Shown one piece after another: positions 10,328-22,560 of a stretch of DNA of 64,000 bases; positions within the stretch are counted from its first letter, which is position 1, and each line of letters opens with the position of its first letter. The notes beneath the pieces are model-generated. The model was not told the origin of the DNA and searched no databases. It saw nothing but the letters and a program-made list of their open reading frames with translations. Position numbers and translations under genes: made by a program. This DNA comes from Burkholderia sp. Bp9142 (GTDB taxonomy: Bacteria > Pseudomonadota > Gammaproteobacteria > Burkholderiales > Burkholderiaceae), in assembly GCF_003853415.1 (NCBI RefSeq), contig NZ_QTPP01000017.1, positions 62,001 to 126,000 on the forward strand, written 5' to 3'.

Positions 10328-11332
10328 TCAGATGCCGAGCTCGGCGCGCACGGCCTGCCAGTTCGCGCGCGTCATCAGCTTGCCGCTCGTCTGCGTGTCG
10401 GCCGGCGGCGCCTTGCCGTTGCGGATCCATTCGACGAGGTTCTGCGTGCTGTCCTTGCCGTGGTTCGTCGAGCTGACCGCGATCGTCCCGTAGAAGCCGG
10501 TCGGCTCCTTCTTCTGGAATTCGGCGAACGCCTCGCCCGCGCCGTTGATGCCGACGCCGATCACGTCCGCGGCCGGGATGTGCAGCTGTTCGGTCGCGCG
10601 CACCGCGCCAAGCACGCTTTCCTCGTTCAGCGCATAGACCACCCATTTCTTGATGTTCGGATGGCGCGCGAGCACCGGCGCCGCCGCGCTGAAACCGCCT
10701 TCGTCGTCGGTCGTCTTCTGCGGCGCGTCGAAGATGTTCTCCTTGCGGAAGCCGTTCGCGAGCAGCGCCTGCGTCGCGCCGTCGGTGCGCAGCTTCGCGG
10801 TCGGCAGCTCGTAGTTGGTGATGCGCAGCGCGCCGACTTCTTCCGGCTTCCAGCCGCGCCGCTTCATCTCGTCGGCGATCGCCTGGCCCACCTGGTTGCC
10901 GATCTTGGTCGCCGACATCCCGAGGTGCGGCACGTTCGACAGCGGCTTGCCAGTCGAGTCGACCAGCTGGTCGTCAACCGTCACGAACTTCATGTTGTAG
11001 CGCTTCGCGCGCGACGCGATCGCCGGGCCGAGGCGCACGTCGGGCGCGCAGATCACGAAGCCCTGCGCGCCTTGCGAGCCGAGGTTGTCGATCGCGGCCA
11101 GCACCTTCTCGCCGTCCGGCGTGCCGATCTTCACGACCGAGAAGTTCTCCTTCTGGCCGAGCGCGGCGGCTGCGTTCTGCTCGTTGATGAACCATGCCTG
11201 CTCGGGCATCTTCACCAGGAAGCCGATCTTCAGCGGCGCGTCGGCGTGCGCGGCGCCCTGCATCCCGAGCGGCGCGAGGCAAAGCGCGGCCAACAGCGCG
11301 CGCAGGGTGTGTCGGCGAATCGTGCGGTTCAT
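10328..11332 (-). CDS. araF: Periplasmic L-arabinose-binding protein (AraF type)
   Basis: The 334-residue protein starts with a clear signal peptide (basic [11 protein letters not shown], hydrophobic core, Ala-His-Ala cleavage near residue 30). The mature protein begins [21 protein letters not shown], the beta-strand typical of pentose/hexose binding proteins, and keeps AraF-like features such as [17 protein letters not shown] and the hinge [19 protein letters not shown] precedes the ATG at 11332. It delivers L-arabinose (possibly also D-galactose or D-fucose) to AraGH. Confidence 0.92.
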   Translation of the reverse strand: MNRTIRRHTLRALLAALCLAPLGMQGAAHADAPLKIGFLVKMPEQAWFINEQNAAAALGQKENFSVVKIGTPDGEKVLAAIDNLGSQGAQGFVICAPDVRLGPAIASRAKRYNMKFVTVDDQLVDSTGKPLSNVPHLGMSATKIGNQVGQAIADEMKRRGWKPEEVGALRITNYELPTAKLRTDGATQALLANGFRKENIFDAPQKTTDDEGGFSAAAPVLARHPNIKKWVVYALNEESVLGAVRATEQLHIPAADVIGVGINGAGEAFAEFQKKEPTGFYGTIAVSSTNHGKDSTQNLVEWIRNGKAPPADTQTSGKLMTRANWQAVRAELGI

Positions 11333-11412
11333 GCGTGTCTCCTTGTATTGGCTTGGGTCTTCAACATCCGTCGTGCGCGGTCGCGATCGCGATGGAGCGC
11401 GCCGGCACGTTT

Positions 11413-13323
<1,911 letters not shown>

Positions 13324-13391
13324 TCAAGCGTTCACGGTTTCACATCACCACTTCGCGTGGCGCGGACCGTCGCCCGCGCCGCGCCTGCTGT

Positions 13392-15143
13392 TCAATGCGA
13401 ATGGCTCGGCACGTCCGCGCCGCGCATGCCGACCAGGAAGTCGAGGTCGCACCCCTCGTCGGCCTGCAGCACGTGATCGATATACAGCCGCGCGTAGCCG
13501 CCCTTGCCGAGCTGCCCGGCCACGCCCGGCGCCGCGGTCGGATCGACGTCCGACAAACGGCGCTGCAGTTCGTCGTCCGGAATATCCAGATGCAACGTGC
13601 CGGCCTCGCAGTCGAGTTCGATCCAGTCGCCGTTGCGCACGGCGGCGAGCGGCCCGCCCGCGGCCGCTTCCGGCGCGACGTGCAGCACGACCGTGCCATA
13701 CGCGGTGCCGCTCATCCGCGCGTCCGAGATCCGCACCATGTCCTTCACGCCCTGGCGCAGCAGCTTCGGCGGCAGCCCCATGTTGCCAACCTCGGCCATC
13801 CCCGGATAACCGCGCGGCCCGCAGTTCTTCAGCACCAGCACCGAGCTGGCGTCGACGTCGAGCGCTTCGTCGTTGATCGTCGCCTTGTAGTGGTCGAGGT
13901 TCTCGAACACCACCGCGCGGCCGCGATGCTTCAGCAGCTCGGGGCTCGCCGCCGACGGCTTCAGCACCGCGCCGCGCGGCGCGAGATTGCCGCGCAGGAT
14001 GCAGATCCCGCCGTCCGCGATCAGCGGCCGGTCGAGCGGGCGGATCACCTCGTCGTCGTAGTTCGGCGCTTCGCGCACGTTGTCCCACAGCGACTTGCCG
14101 TTGACCGTCAGCGCGTCCGGGTTCGGCAGCAGCCCGCCTTCGCCGAGCCGGCGCAGCACGGCCGGCAGGCCGCCCGCGTAATAGAACTCCTCCATCAGGA
14201 AGCGCCCCGACGGCATCAGGTCGACGATCGTCGGCGTGTCGCGGCCGATGCGCATCCAGTCCTCGAGTTCGAGCGGCACGCCGATGCGGCCCGCGATCGC
14301 CTTCAGGTGGATCACCGCGTTGGTCGAGCCGCCGATCGCCGCGTTCGCGCGGATCGCGTTCTCGAACGCGGCGCGCGTCAGCACCTTCGACAGCACGAGC
14401 CCTTCGAGCGCCATCTCGACGATGCGGATGCCCGACATGTGCGCGAGCACGTAGCGGCGCGAGTCGACGGCCGGAATCGCCGCGTTGTGCGGCAGCGCGA
14501 CGCCGAGCGCCTCGGCCATGCACGCCATCGTCGACGCGGTGCCCATCGTGTTGCAGGTGCCGGCCGAGCGCGACATGCCGGCTTCGGCCGACAGGAAGTG
14601 ATGCAGGTCGATCTCGCCCGCCTTCAGCGATTCGTGCAGCTGCCACACGGCCGTGCCGGAACCGATGTTCCGGCCCTCGAGCTTGCCGTTCAGCATCGGC
14701 CCGCCCGACACGACGATCGCCGGCACGTCGCAGCTCGCCGCGCCCATCAGCAGCGCGGGGGTCGTCTTGTCGCAACCGGCGAGCAGCACGACCGCGTCGA
14801 TCGGGTTGCCGCGGATCGCTTCCTCGACGTCCATCGACGCCAGGTTGCGCGTGAGCATCGCCGACGGGCGCAGGTTCGATTCGCCGTTCGAGAACACCGG
14901 GAACTCGACCGGGAAGCCGCCGGCTTCGGAGATCCCGCGCTTCACGTGCTCGGCGAGCTTGCGGAAGTGCGCATTGCACGGCGTCAGTTCGGACCACGTG
15001 TTGCAGATGCCGATGATCGGCCGACCGTCGAACTCGTGATCGGGAATGCCCTGGTTCTTCATCCAGCTCCGGTACATGAAGCCGTTCTTGTCGTTGGTGC
15101 CGAACCATTGGGTGGAGCGCAGCCTGGGTTTTGTTGCCGACAT
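13392..15143 (-). CDS. L-arabonate dehydratase (IlvD/Edd family, Fe-S enzyme)
   Basis: The 583-residue protein of the IlvD/Edd family has the three conserved cysteine regions that hold the Fe-S cluster: ICNTWSELTPCN, LLAGCDKTTPA and SAGTCNTMGTAS. The size and the N-terminal TQWFGTNDKNGFMYRSWMKNQG place it with sugar-acid (L-arabonate/D-fuconate) dehydratases rather than IlvD itself. It dehydrates L-arabonate to L-2-keto-3-deoxyarabonate. It is the first gene of the seven-gene arabinose operon, divergent from the LysR gene. Confidence 0.92.
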   Translation of the reverse strand: MSATKPRLRSTQWFGTNDKNGFMYRSWMKNQGIPDHEFDGRPIIGICNTWSELTPCNAHFRKLAEHVKRGISEAGGFPVEFPVFSNGESNLRPSAMLTRNLASMDVEEAIRGNPIDAVVLLAGCDKTTPALLMGAASCDVPAIVVSGGPMLNGKLEGRNIGSGTAVWQLHESLKAGEIDLHHFLSAEAGMSRSAGTCNTMGTASTMACMAEALGVALPHNAAIPAVDSRRYVLAHMSGIRIVEMALEGLVLSKVLTRAAFENAIRANAAIGGSTNAVIHLKAIAGRIGVPLELEDWMRIGRDTPTIVDLMPSGRFLMEEFYYAGGLPAVLRRLGEGGLLPNPDALTVNGKSLWDNVREAPNYDDEVIRPLDRPLIADGGICILRGNLAPRGAVLKPSAASPELLKHRGRAVVFENLDHYKATINDEALDVDASSVLVLKNCGPRGYPGMAEVGNMGLPPKLLRQGVKDMVRISDARMSGTAYGTVVLHVAPEAAAGGPLAAVRNGDWIELDCEAGTLHLDIPDDELQRRLSDVDPTAAPGVAGQLGKGGYARLYIDHVLQADEGCDLDFLVGMRGADVPSHSH

Positions 15144-15223
15144 CGTCAGTCCTGTGGTGACGGGATACCGGCGCAGTCTAGGCAGAATTTTGATAACTGG
15201 CTAATGACGTTTTAGGCGATTAC

Positions 15224-15244
15224 GATATCGATTCTGATATCGAT
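15224..15244. promoter_or_regulatory. Direct repeat GATATCGAT x2 in the arabinose/LysR divergent promoter
   Basis: Two copies of GATATCGAT start 12 bp apart (15224 and 15236) in the 114-bp gap between the arabonate dehydratase and LysR genes, immediately in front of the LysR start codon. Each copy contains the self-complementary ATCGAT/GATATC. They are candidate binding or autoregulatory sites for the LysR protein; the inducer would be L-arabinose or a pathway intermediate. Confidence 0.5.
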
Positions 15245-15257
15245 ATAAACCCGTACG

Positions 15258-16208
15258 ATGCACGAAGCCAGTCCGTGGGGAAACCGCAGCCGCCTGAAGA
15301 CCCGCCAGCTCCTGCTGGTCGTCGCGCTCGCCGACGAAGGCAGCATTCACCGCGCGGCGGCCGCGCTGAACATGACGCAGCCGGCCGCGTCGAAGCTGCT
15401 GCGCGAGCTCGAGGAGTCGATCGGCGCGGTGCTGTTCGAGCGCCTGCCGCGCGGGATGCGGCCGACGCTGTACGGCGACGCGCTGATCCGCCACGCGCGC
15501 GCGGCGCTCGGCAGCCTCGACCAGGCGCGCGAGGAGCTGGCGGCGCTGAAGGCCGGCCATCTCGGGCACGTGGCGGTGGGCGCGATCACGTCGCCGGGGC
15601 TGCGGCTCGTGCCGCCGGCCGTCGCCGCGGTGAAGGGCACGCATGCGAACGTGCGGGTGTCCGTCGAGATCGACACAAGCAACGCGCTGCTCGAACACCT
15701 CGCGCAGGACAAGCTCGACATCGTGCTCGGCCGGCTGTCCGCCGAACACGACAAGCTGCACCTGCGCTACGAGCCGCTGACCGGCGAGCCGGTCGCCGCG
15801 GTCGTGCGGCCCGGCCATCCGCTGCTCGCGCAGGCGCCGCTGTCGCTCGCCGACGTGCAGCGCGCCGCATGGGTCATGCCGCCGGCCGGCAGCGTGCTGC
15901 GCCACCGCTTCGAGCTCGTGTTCCAGCGCGCGAGCCTGGCGCCGCCGGCGAATGTGGTCGAGACGGCCGCGCTGCTGTTCATCACGCAGCTGATCGAGCA
16001 GAGCGACATGATCGCGGTGCTCGCGGAAGATGTCGCGCTGTACTACGCGCGACATGGGATCGTCTCGGTGCTGCCGCTGCAGATGGATTGCCGGATGGAC
16101 GATTTCGGGATCATCACGCGCACCGACCGGCTGCATTCGCCGGCCGTCGCGGTGATGGCCGACGCGATTCGTGCGGCGGCGCGGGAGGTTTACGGGATCG
16201 GGTTGTAG
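15258..16208 (+). CDS. LysR-family regulator, GbpR-like, of the arabinose operon
   Basis: The 316-residue LysR protein has its helix-turn-helix at about residues 20-75 (GSIHRAAAALNMTQPAASKLLRELE) and an effector-binding domain in the remainder. Organisation matches GbpR of Agrobacterium, which controls the arabinose/galactose-binding protein gene and responds to L-arabinose, D-fucose and D-galactose; the assignment is by context and general similarity. It is transcribed divergently from the arabinose operon, with direct repeats in the shared promoter. The ATG at 15258 gives MHEASPWGNRSRLKTRQL. Confidence 0.85.
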   Translation: MHEASPWGNRSRLKTRQLLLVVALADEGSIHRAAAALNMTQPAASKLLRELEESIGAVLFERLPRGMRPTLYGDALIRHARAALGSLDQAREELAALKAGHLGHVAVGAITSPGLRLVPPAVAAVKGTHANVRVSVEIDTSNALLEHLAQDKLDIVLGRLSAEHDKLHLRYEPLTGEPVAAVVRPGHPLLAQAPLSLADVQRAAWVMPPAGSVLRHRFELVFQRASLAPPANVVETAALLFITQLIEQSDMIAVLAEDVALYYARHGIVSVLPLQMDCRMDDFGIITRTDRLHSPAVAVMADAIRAAAREVYGIGL

Positions 16209-16278
16209 CGCGGCGATCAGATTCCGCGCGCCCGCTCACCGCGTCGCGCGCGGCGGTCTTTGACGCCCGCCGCGTGCG

Positions 16279-16755
16279 TCACGCGGCGGCGAACTCGATC
16301 ACCGGTTCGCACCGGATCGGGAAATTGACGGAGTTCGCCACGTAGCACTTCGCATGCGCGTCATGATGCAGCCGCCCGGCCAGCTCGCGATCGTCGCCGG
16401 CGCGAATGGTCACGCGCGGATGCAGCACGATTTCGGTGAAACGCCCCGGCTCGGCGGTATCGAGCATCGTCCCTTCGGCGTCGTCGAGATACGCGAGCAC
16501 GCGGATGCCCGCATCGGAACACAGATGCAGATACCAGAGCTTGTGGCACGCCGATGCCGACGCCAGCAGCAGGTCCTCCGGGTTCCAGCGCGCCGCGTCG
16601 CCGCGAAACGCCGCGTCCGACGAGCCCGGAATGTCCGGCTTCGAACCCGCGCGGATCACGTGATCGCGGCCATATTCGCGGTACCCCGACGTGCCGGTTC
16701 CGCGGTTGCCGGTCCACTCCACCGCCACGCGGTACTTGTGTTCGCCATGCGCCAT
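16279..16755 (-). CDS. OsmC family protein
   Basis: The 158-residue protein has the OsmC fold pattern with the two conserved cysteines in SASACHKLWYLHL and HAKCYVANSVNFP, which form the peroxidatic/resolving pair in Ohr/OsmC thiol peroxidases. It probably reduces organic hydroperoxides in the cytoplasm. AGGAG precedes the ATG at 16755. A 10-bp GC-rich inverted repeat (CCGCCGCGTG around CGT, 16267-16289) overlaps its stop codon and lies between the converging LysR and OsmC genes; it has no T-run. There is no obvious functional link to the sugar genes. Confidence 0.85.
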   Translation of the reverse strand: MAHGEHKYRVAVEWTGNRGTGTSGYREYGRDHVIRAGSKPDIPGSSDAAFRGDAARWNPEDLLLASASACHKLWYLHLCSDAGIRVLAYLDDAEGTMLDTAEPGRFTEIVLHPRVTIRAGDDRELAGRLHHDAHAKCYVANSVNFPIRCEPVIEFAAA

Positions 16756-16805
16756 CTCGCTCTCCTGGGTGATCGGTACGTGAGGCCGCCATTGTGGCAC
16801 CGGAA

Positions 16806-17843
16806 TCACGTGATGCGGCTCGTCCGCCCCGGTACCTCGCCCGTCGTCCCCCGCACCACCAGCCGCGGCACCGACGCCGTCCGCACGCGCGACGCATCGT
16901 CGATCTGCCCGCCCGCCTCGCGCAACGCATTGAGCAGTTCGACCGCGAGCCCCGCGGCCTCGGCGGTCGGGATCGCGACCGTCGTCAACGTGGGACGCGT
17001 ATCGCTGGCCAGATGAATATCGGTGATGCCGACGATCGACAGGTCGTCGGGCACGCGCCGGCCGCGATCGGCCGCCGCGTGCAGCGCGCCGATCGCGGGC
17101 AGGTCGTTGGCCGCGACCAGCGCGGTCAACCCGGGATGCGCGTCGAGCAGCCGGCCCGCCGCGCGCACGCCGCCTTCGATCGAATCGTGCTCGGCCGCGA
17201 CGATCGACGCGTCGAGCCCCGCTTCGCGCATCACGTCGACGAAGCCGTCGTAGCGCGCCGCCTGCACGCCGCTCGCCGACCCGCCGACGATCACGCCGAT
17301 CGTCCGGTGCCCGAGTTCGAGCAGATGCCGCGTCGCGATCCGCCCCGCCTCGCGGAAATCCACCGCCACGCACGGCAATCCTTCGGGCGGCGCATCGGGC
17401 CGCTCCCACAGACACAGCACGACCGGCACGCCGCGCCGCGCGACGTCGACCAGATCCGGCAGGTGCAGGTTCGCGTTGGTCACGAGGATGCCCTCGGAAA
17501 TCGTGCCGGCGATCTGGTCGAGATACGCACGCCCCTGCAACGGATCTTCATTCGTATTGCAGACGATCAGGAACTGCCCGTTGCGGCGCACCGCGCGCTC
17601 GACCGCGAGCGCGAACTCCGGATAGAACGGGTTCGCGATGCTCGACACCATCAGCGCGACCGTCGGCGCGCGCCCTTCCGCGAGTGCCCGCGCGGCCAGA
17701 TGCGGCCGGTACCCGAGCGCCTGCACGGCGTCGAGCACCCGCGCGCGGGTGGCTGCGCCGACCCGGCCGCGGTTGCGCAGCACGTTCGAGACCGTCGCTG
17801 CCGTCACGCCGGCGCGGCGGGCCACTTCATCGAGTGTCGCCAT
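16806..17843 (-). CDS. LacI-family repressor of the beta-galactoside operon
   Basis: The 345-residue regulator has a classic LacI N-terminus (TLDEVARRAGVTAATVSNVLRNRGRV, with hinge region to about residue 60) and a periplasmic-binding-like sugar domain. It is divergent from the ABC/GH42 operon. The palindrome TTAAGCGCTTAA at 17984-17995 in the shared intergenic region is a typical LacI-family operator. It is probably a repressor relieved by a galactoside or its hydrolysis product. The ATG at 17843 is fixed by the HTH; the open frame beyond it runs through the promoter. Confidence 0.88.
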   Translation of the reverse strand: MATLDEVARRAGVTAATVSNVLRNRGRVGAATRARVLDAVQALGYRPHLAARALAEGRAPTVALMVSSIANPFYPEFALAVERAVRRNGQFLIVCNTNEDPLQGRAYLDQIAGTISEGILVTNANLHLPDLVDVARRGVPVVLCLWERPDAPPEGLPCVAVDFREAGRIATRHLLELGHRTIGVIVGGSASGVQAARYDGFVDVMREAGLDASIVAAEHDSIEGGVRAAGRLLDAHPGLTALVAANDLPAIGALHAAADRGRRVPDDLSIVGITDIHLASDTRPTLTTVAIPTAEAAGLAVELLNALREAGGQIDDASRVRTASVPRLVVRGTTGEVPGRTSRIT

Positions 17844-17983
17844 CACTTGTTCACTATATGAGACGTCGATCCAGTATTTGCTTCGCTCACCGAAGCGGCG
17901 CACTATCGCCGCACACCCTGCCGCCCGACCGACGGGCGCGACTCGGCCGCGATCGCCATCGGCTCTTTTTTCGATCGCGATGA

Positions 17984-17995
17984 TTAAGCGCTTAA
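17984..17995. promoter_or_regulatory. LacI-type operator TTAAGCGCTTAA
   Basis: This perfect 12-bp palindrome with a central CpG is the usual architecture for LacI/GalR regulators. It lies 39 bp upstream of the ABC ATPase start and about 140 bp from the LacI start, so it could control both directions. Confidence 0.75.
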
Positions 17996-18033
17996 GCATC
18001 GACGAAGGCGCATTAGAACATGGAGCGGAGACA

Positions 18034-19182
18034 ATGGCGAGCATCTCGATGCGGCGCGTGCAGAAAGCCTATGGCGAGCACGCGCCGGTCATTCGCGACG
18101 TCGATCTGGAGATCGGCGCGCACGAGTTCTGCGTGTTCCTCGGCCCGTCCGGCTGCGGCAAGTCGACCCTGCTGCGGATGATCGCCGGGCTCGAGGACCT
18201 GAGCGACGGCGAGCTGTCGATCGACGGCCGCCGCGTCGACGACGTGCCGGCCGCCGAACGCGGCGTCGCGATGGTGTTCCAGAGCTACGCGCTGTTTCCG
18301 CACATGACGGTCTACGAGAACATGGCGTTCGGGCTGAAGCTCGCGCGCGTGCCGAAGGCCGAGATCGACCGGAAGGTGCGCGACGCCGCGCGGATCCTGC
18401 AGCTCGACACGCTGCTCGAGCGCAAGCCGAAGGCGCTGTCCGGCGGCCAGCGGCAGCGCGTCGCGATCGGCCGCGCGATCGTGCGCGAGCCCGGCGTGTT
18501 CCTGTTCGACGAACCGCTGTCGAACCTCGACGCGGCGCTGCGCGGCCAGACCCGCATCGAGATCGCGAAGCTGCACCGGCAGTTCGAACGCGCGAGCGTC
18601 GTCTACGTGACACACGACCAGACCGAGGCGATGACGCTCGCCGACAAGATCGTGCTGCTGCACGCCGGTGCCGACACCGCGCGGCACGGCAGCATCGCGC
18701 AGGTCGGCGCGCCGCTCGACCTCTATCACCATCCGGCCAGCCGCTTCGTCGCCGGCTTCATCGGCTCGCCGCGAATGAACTTCCTGCCGGCCGTCGTCGC
18801 CGCCTGCAACGCGCAACGCACGACCGTCACCGTCGTGCCGTCCGGCGAAACCTTCACGGTGCCGCGCGACGGTTCCGCGCTCGCGCCGGGCGCTGCCGTC
18901 ACGCTCGGCATCCGCCCCGAACACCTGACGCTCGGCGCCGCGCGCGACGCGACGACGCTCGCGCGCGACGTCGCGCTCGTCGAACGCCTCGGCGAGCAGA
19001 CCTACGTGCACCTCGACCAGCCCGGCGGCACGCCGCTGATCGCGAAGGTGCCCGGCGACGCGGCCGTGCGTGGCGGCGAGCGCGTGCACGCGCATGCGCC
19101 GGCCGCGGCCTGTCACCTCTTCACCGAAGACGGCCGCGCGGTGCCCGCGTGCGCCGACGTTCACGTCCACCACTACGCATAA
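18034..19182 (+). CDS. Sugar ABC transporter ATP-binding protein (MalK/UgpC/MsmK type)
   Basis: The 382-residue ATPase has Walker A GPSGCGKST, Q-loop VFQSYALFPHM, signature LSGGQRQR and Walker B FLFDEPLSNLDA. Its C-terminal TOBE/OB domain (GIRPEHLTL) is typical of CUT1 oligosaccharide importers. It energises the two permeases encoded at 22561 and 23523. GGAGCGGAG precedes the ATG at 18034; the frame upstream is open but spans the promoter and operator. First gene of the operon, 9 bp before the GH42 gene. Confidence 0.92.
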   Translation: MASISMRRVQKAYGEHAPVIRDVDLEIGAHEFCVFLGPSGCGKSTLLRMIAGLEDLSDGELSIDGRRVDDVPAAERGVAMVFQSYALFPHMTVYENMAFGLKLARVPKAEIDRKVRDAARILQLDTLLERKPKALSGGQRQRVAIGRAIVREPGVFLFDEPLSNLDAALRGQTRIEIAKLHRQFERASVVYVTHDQTEAMTLADKIVLLHAGADTARHGSIAQVGAPLDLYHHPASRFVAGFIGSPRMNFLPAVVAACNAQRTTVTVVPSGETFTVPRDGSALAPGAAVTLGIRPEHLTLGAARDATTLARDVALVERLGEQTYVHLDQPGGTPLIAKVPGDAAVRGGERVHAHAPAAACHLFTEDGRAVPACADVHVHHYA

Positions 19183-19191
19183 GGATCGGGC

Positions 19192-21183
19192 ATGCGCCTC
19201 GGAGTCTGCTACTACCCGGAACACTGGCCGGAATCGATGTGGGCGGACGACGCCCGCCGGATGAAGGCGCTCGGCATCACGCAGGTGCGGATCGCCGAAT
19301 TCGCATGGAGCCGCATCGAGCCGTCGCCGGGCGAATACGACTGGGGCTGGCTCGACCGCGCGGTCGACGTGCTTGGTGCGGCCGGCCTCGACATCGTGAT
19401 GTGCACGCCGACCGCGACGCCGCCGAAATGGCTCATCGACCGTCACCCCGACATCCTCGCGATCGGTGCGGACGGCCGGCCGCGCAGGTTCGGTTCGCGC
19501 CGCCACTACGACTTCTCGTCGCCGACCTATCTGGAAGCGTCGCGCCGCATCTGCACGGCGGTCGCCGAACGCTACGGGCGCCACCCGGCCGTGCGCTACT
19601 GGCAGACCGACAACGAGCTCGGCTGCCACCAGACGGTCGTCAGCTACTCGCCGGCCGCGCTCGTGCGCTTTCGCGAATGGCTGAAGGCGCGCCACGGCAC
19701 GATCGACGCGCTGAACCGCGCCTGGGGCACCGTGTTCTGGAGCATGGAGTACCGGCATTTCGACGAAGTCGACGCGCCGGTCGGCACCGTGACCGAGGCG
19801 CATCCGTCGCATCGCCTCGACTACCGGCGCTTCGCGTCCGACGAAGTCGCGCGCTATCACCGGATGCAGGTCGACGTGATCCGCGCGCATTCGCCGGGCC
19901 GCCCCGTCGCGCACAACTTCATGCAGCTCTTCACCGAGTTCGACCACTACGAAGTCGCGCGCGACCTCGATGTCGCGACGTGGGACAGCTATCCGCTCGG
20001 CGCGCTCGAGGAGCAGTGGTTCGCGCCCGACGTGAAGGCGCGCTGGCTGCGCACCGGCCATCCGGATTTCGCGTCGTTCAATCACGATCTCTATCGCGGG
20101 ATGTCGAAGCTGCCGTTCTGGGTGATGGAGCAGCAGCCGGGGCCCGTGAACTGGGCGCAGTGGAACCCCGCGCCGCTGCCGGGCATGGTGCGCCTGTGGA
20201 GCTGGGAAGCGTTCGCGCACGGCGCCGGCTGCGTGTCCTACTTCCGCTGGCGGCAGGCGCCGTTCGCGCAGGAGCAGATGCATGCGGGCCTGCACACGCC
20301 GGACGACAAGCTCGACGAAGGCGGCCGCGAAGCGCAGCGCGTCGCGCGCGAGGTTGCGGCCGTGCTCGATGCCGGCACCGATGCCGACGCGAACGGCGCG
20401 GTGCGCGCACCCGTCGCGCTGGTGTTCGACTACGAAGCGAAGTGGCTGCTCGACGTGCAGCCGCAAGGCGCCGATTTCCACTACCCGCGCTTCGCGTTCG
20501 AGTACTACTCGGCACTGCGTTCGCTCGGCCTCGACGTCGACATCATTTCCGCGCACGCGCCGCTCGACGGCTACCGGCTCGTCGCCGTGCCGCCGCTGCC
20601 GGTCGTGCCGGACGACTTCGCGGCGCGGCTCGCCGCGTCGGGCGCGCATGCGGTGTTCGGCCCGCGCACCGGTTCGAAGACCGCCGACCTGCAGATTCCG
20701 CCCGCGCTGCCGCCCGGCCCGCTCGCGTCGATCCTGCCGGTGCGCGTGTGGCGCGTCGAATCGCTGCGGCCGAACGTGACCGAGCGGATCGACGGCACGT
20801 TGCGCGACGGCGCGCCGCTCACCGGCGACGCACGGCACTGGCGCGACCTCGTCGAGCTGCACGACGACGCACGCAGCGTCGTGCGTGCGCGCTTCGCCGA
20901 CGGTCATCCGGCCTGCGTGTCGCACGGCACGCTGCACTACTGGGCCGCGCTGTTCGACGACGCGACCACCGCGCGCCTGTTCGCCGACGTCGCGGCCGAA
21001 GCCGGCCTGACACCGTCGCCGCTCGGCGACGGCGTGCGCGTGAGCCGGCGCGGCGGCCTGACCTACGTATTCAACTATGGCGGCACGCCGCACACGATCG
21101 ACGGGGTGCCGCCGTCCGCGTTCGTGGTCGGCGCCGCGCAGGTCGAGCCGCAAGGCGTCGCCGTGTATCGAAGCCGTTCGTAG
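19192..21183 (+). CDS. Beta-galactosidase, glycoside hydrolase family 42
   Basis: The 663-residue cytoplasmic enzyme has no signal peptide. It shows the GH42 N-terminus ([21 protein letters not shown]), the acid/base Glu in [12 protein letters not shown] and the region [20 protein letters not shown] that carries the nucleophile Glu. Trimerisation and C-terminal beta domains follow. GH42 enzymes typically cleave short galacto-oligosaccharides from plant galactans rather than lactose, which fits its place between components of an oligosaccharide importer. AAGGAT precedes the ATG. Confidence 0.93.
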   Translation: MRLGVCYYPEHWPESMWADDARRMKALGITQVRIAEFAWSRIEPSPGEYDWGWLDRAVDVLGAAGLDIVMCTPTATPPKWLIDRHPDILAIGADGRPRRFGSRRHYDFSSPTYLEASRRICTAVAERYGRHPAVRYWQTDNELGCHQTVVSYSPAALVRFREWLKARHGTIDALNRAWGTVFWSMEYRHFDEVDAPVGTVTEAHPSHRLDYRRFASDEVARYHRMQVDVIRAHSPGRPVAHNFMQLFTEFDHYEVARDLDVATWDSYPLGALEEQWFAPDVKARWLRTGHPDFASFNHDLYRGMSKLPFWVMEQQPGPVNWAQWNPAPLPGMVRLWSWEAFAHGAGCVSYFRWRQAPFAQEQMHAGLHTPDDKLDEGGREAQRVAREVAAVLDAGTDADANGAVRAPVALVFDYEAKWLLDVQPQGADFHYPRFAFEYYSALRSLGLDVDIISAHAPLDGYRLVAVPPLPVVPDDFAARLAASGAHAVFGPRTGSKTADLQIPPALPPGPLASILPVRVWRVESLRPNVTERIDGTLRDGAPLTGDARHWRDLVELHDDARSVVRARFADGHPACVSHGTLHYWAALFDDATTARLFADVAAEAGLTPSPLGDGVRVSRRGGLTYVFNYGGTPHTIDGVPPSAFVVGAAQVEPQGVAVYRSRS

Positions 21184-21246
21184 CAACCGCCCCCGGCGCC
21201 GCGATGCGCCGGTCACGCACAACGACACACAGGACTGGAGACACCC

Positions 21247-22506
21247 ATGACACATCGCCCCCTTCGCGTCGCCGCCCGGCTTGCGACCGCCGCCGCCATC
21301 GCGTTCGCTTCGTTCGGCGCCGCGGCGCCGGCCGGCGCGGGCACGCTGACGATCAACATCGCGTTCAAGGGCGCCAGCCAGCGCGCGGTCTGGCAGTCGA
21401 CGCTTGAGGCGTTCCACAAGGCCCATCCCGACATCGACGTGAAGCCCACCTTCGTCGACGAGGAAGCGTACAAGGTGCAGCTCCCCGCGTGGCTCACGAC
21501 CGTCGCGCCCGACGTGGTGAACTGGCACGCGGGCGAGCGGATGGCGTACTACGCGAAGCGCGGGCTGTTCGAGGACCTGAGCGGCGACTGGACGAAGAAC
21601 GGCTGGGGCGCGATGTACGCGTCGACGCGCGACGCGTCGTCGTATAACGGCAAGCAGTACGCGGCGCCGACCGTCTATTACTCGTGGGGGCTGTTCTACC
21701 GCAAGGACCTGTTCGGCAAGGTCGGCATCGCCGACGAGCCGAAGACCTGGGATCAATTCCTCGACGCGTGCAGGAAGCTGAAGGCGGCCGGCATCACGCC
21801 GATCGCGGTCGGCGGCCGCGACGCATGGACGCTCGCCGGCTGGTTCGACTATCTCGACCTGCGCCTGAACGGCAACGCGTTCCACCAGCAGCTGATGGCC
21901 GGCGACGTGCCGTACACCGACCCGCGCGTGAAGAAGGTCTACACGACGTGGAAATCGCTGATCGACTCGGGCTACTTCATCGACAACGCACTGTCCTACG
22001 ATCTCGACGGCGCGCAGCCGTTCCTGTTCCAGGGCAAGGCCGCGATGATGCTGATGGGCACCTTCATCGCGGCGGGCTTCCCGCCGAACGTGAAGCAGGA
22101 AATGGGCTACTACCGCTTCCCGATCATCGACCCGAAGGTGCCGACCGCCGAGGACGGCCCGGTCGAATCGCTGCACATTCCGGCCAAGGCGAAGAACAAG
22201 GCCGACGCGCACACGTTCCTCGCGTTCGTCGAAACGCCCGAGATGGGCGCGAAGCTCGCGGAAGGGCTCGGCTCGCTGTCGGCCAACAGCAAGTCGCCGG
22301 AGCCGGCCGATCCGATCTCGCGGATCGGCTTCCGGATCCTCGCCGACACGAAGGGCGGCGTCGCGCAGTTCTACGACCGCGACATGACGAAGGAAATGGC
22401 CGACGAAGGGATGAAGGGCATGCAGCAGTTCGTCGCGAATCCCGCGCAGCTCGATACCGTGCTCGCGCAACTCGAACAGACCCGCAAGCGGATCTACAAG
22501 AAGTAA
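21247..22506 (+). CDS. Extracellular solute-binding protein, family 1 (oligosaccharide ABC transporter)
   Basis: The 419-residue periplasmic protein has a signal peptide (residues 1 to about 31, Ala-Gly-Ala cleavage) followed by LTINIAFKGASQRAVWQSTLEAFHKAHPDIDVKP, the CUT1 binding-protein start. Aromatic residues such as WHAGERMAYY and YYSWGLFYRKD probably line the sugar site. It captures galactosides for the two downstream permeases. GGAGACACCC precedes the ATG at 21247. Confidence 0.92.
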   Translation: MTHRPLRVAARLATAAAIAFASFGAAAPAGAGTLTINIAFKGASQRAVWQSTLEAFHKAHPDIDVKPTFVDEEAYKVQLPAWLTTVAPDVVNWHAGERMAYYAKRGLFEDLSGDWTKNGWGAMYASTRDASSYNGKQYAAPTVYYSWGLFYRKDLFGKVGIADEPKTWDQFLDACRKLKAAGITPIAVGGRDAWTLAGWFDYLDLRLNGNAFHQQLMAGDVPYTDPRVKKVYTTWKSLIDSGYFIDNALSYDLDGAQPFLFQGKAAMMLMGTFIAAGFPPNVKQEMGYYRFPIIDPKVPTAEDGPVESLHIPAKAKNKADAHTFLAFVETPEMGAKLAEGLGSLSANSKSPEPADPISRIGFRILADTKGGVAQFYDRDMTKEMADEGMKGMQQFVANPAQLDTVLAQLEQTRKRIYKK

Positions 22507-22560
22507 TCGCGCGACCCATGCGGCGGCCCTGCGCCGCCGCGTCCGCCCAGGAGGCTTGCC

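Noticed and set aside
16267-16289. Bidirectional terminator between the LysR and OsmC genes
   Set aside because: A 10-bp GC-rich inverted repeat overlaps the OsmC stop codon but has no T-run on either strand.
18013-22470. A 1485-codon open frame on the minus strand across the beta-galactoside operon
   Set aside because: It is antisense to three clear genes; its Arg/Ala/Asp-rich, repeat-like composition is what GC-rich codon bias gives on the opposite strand.
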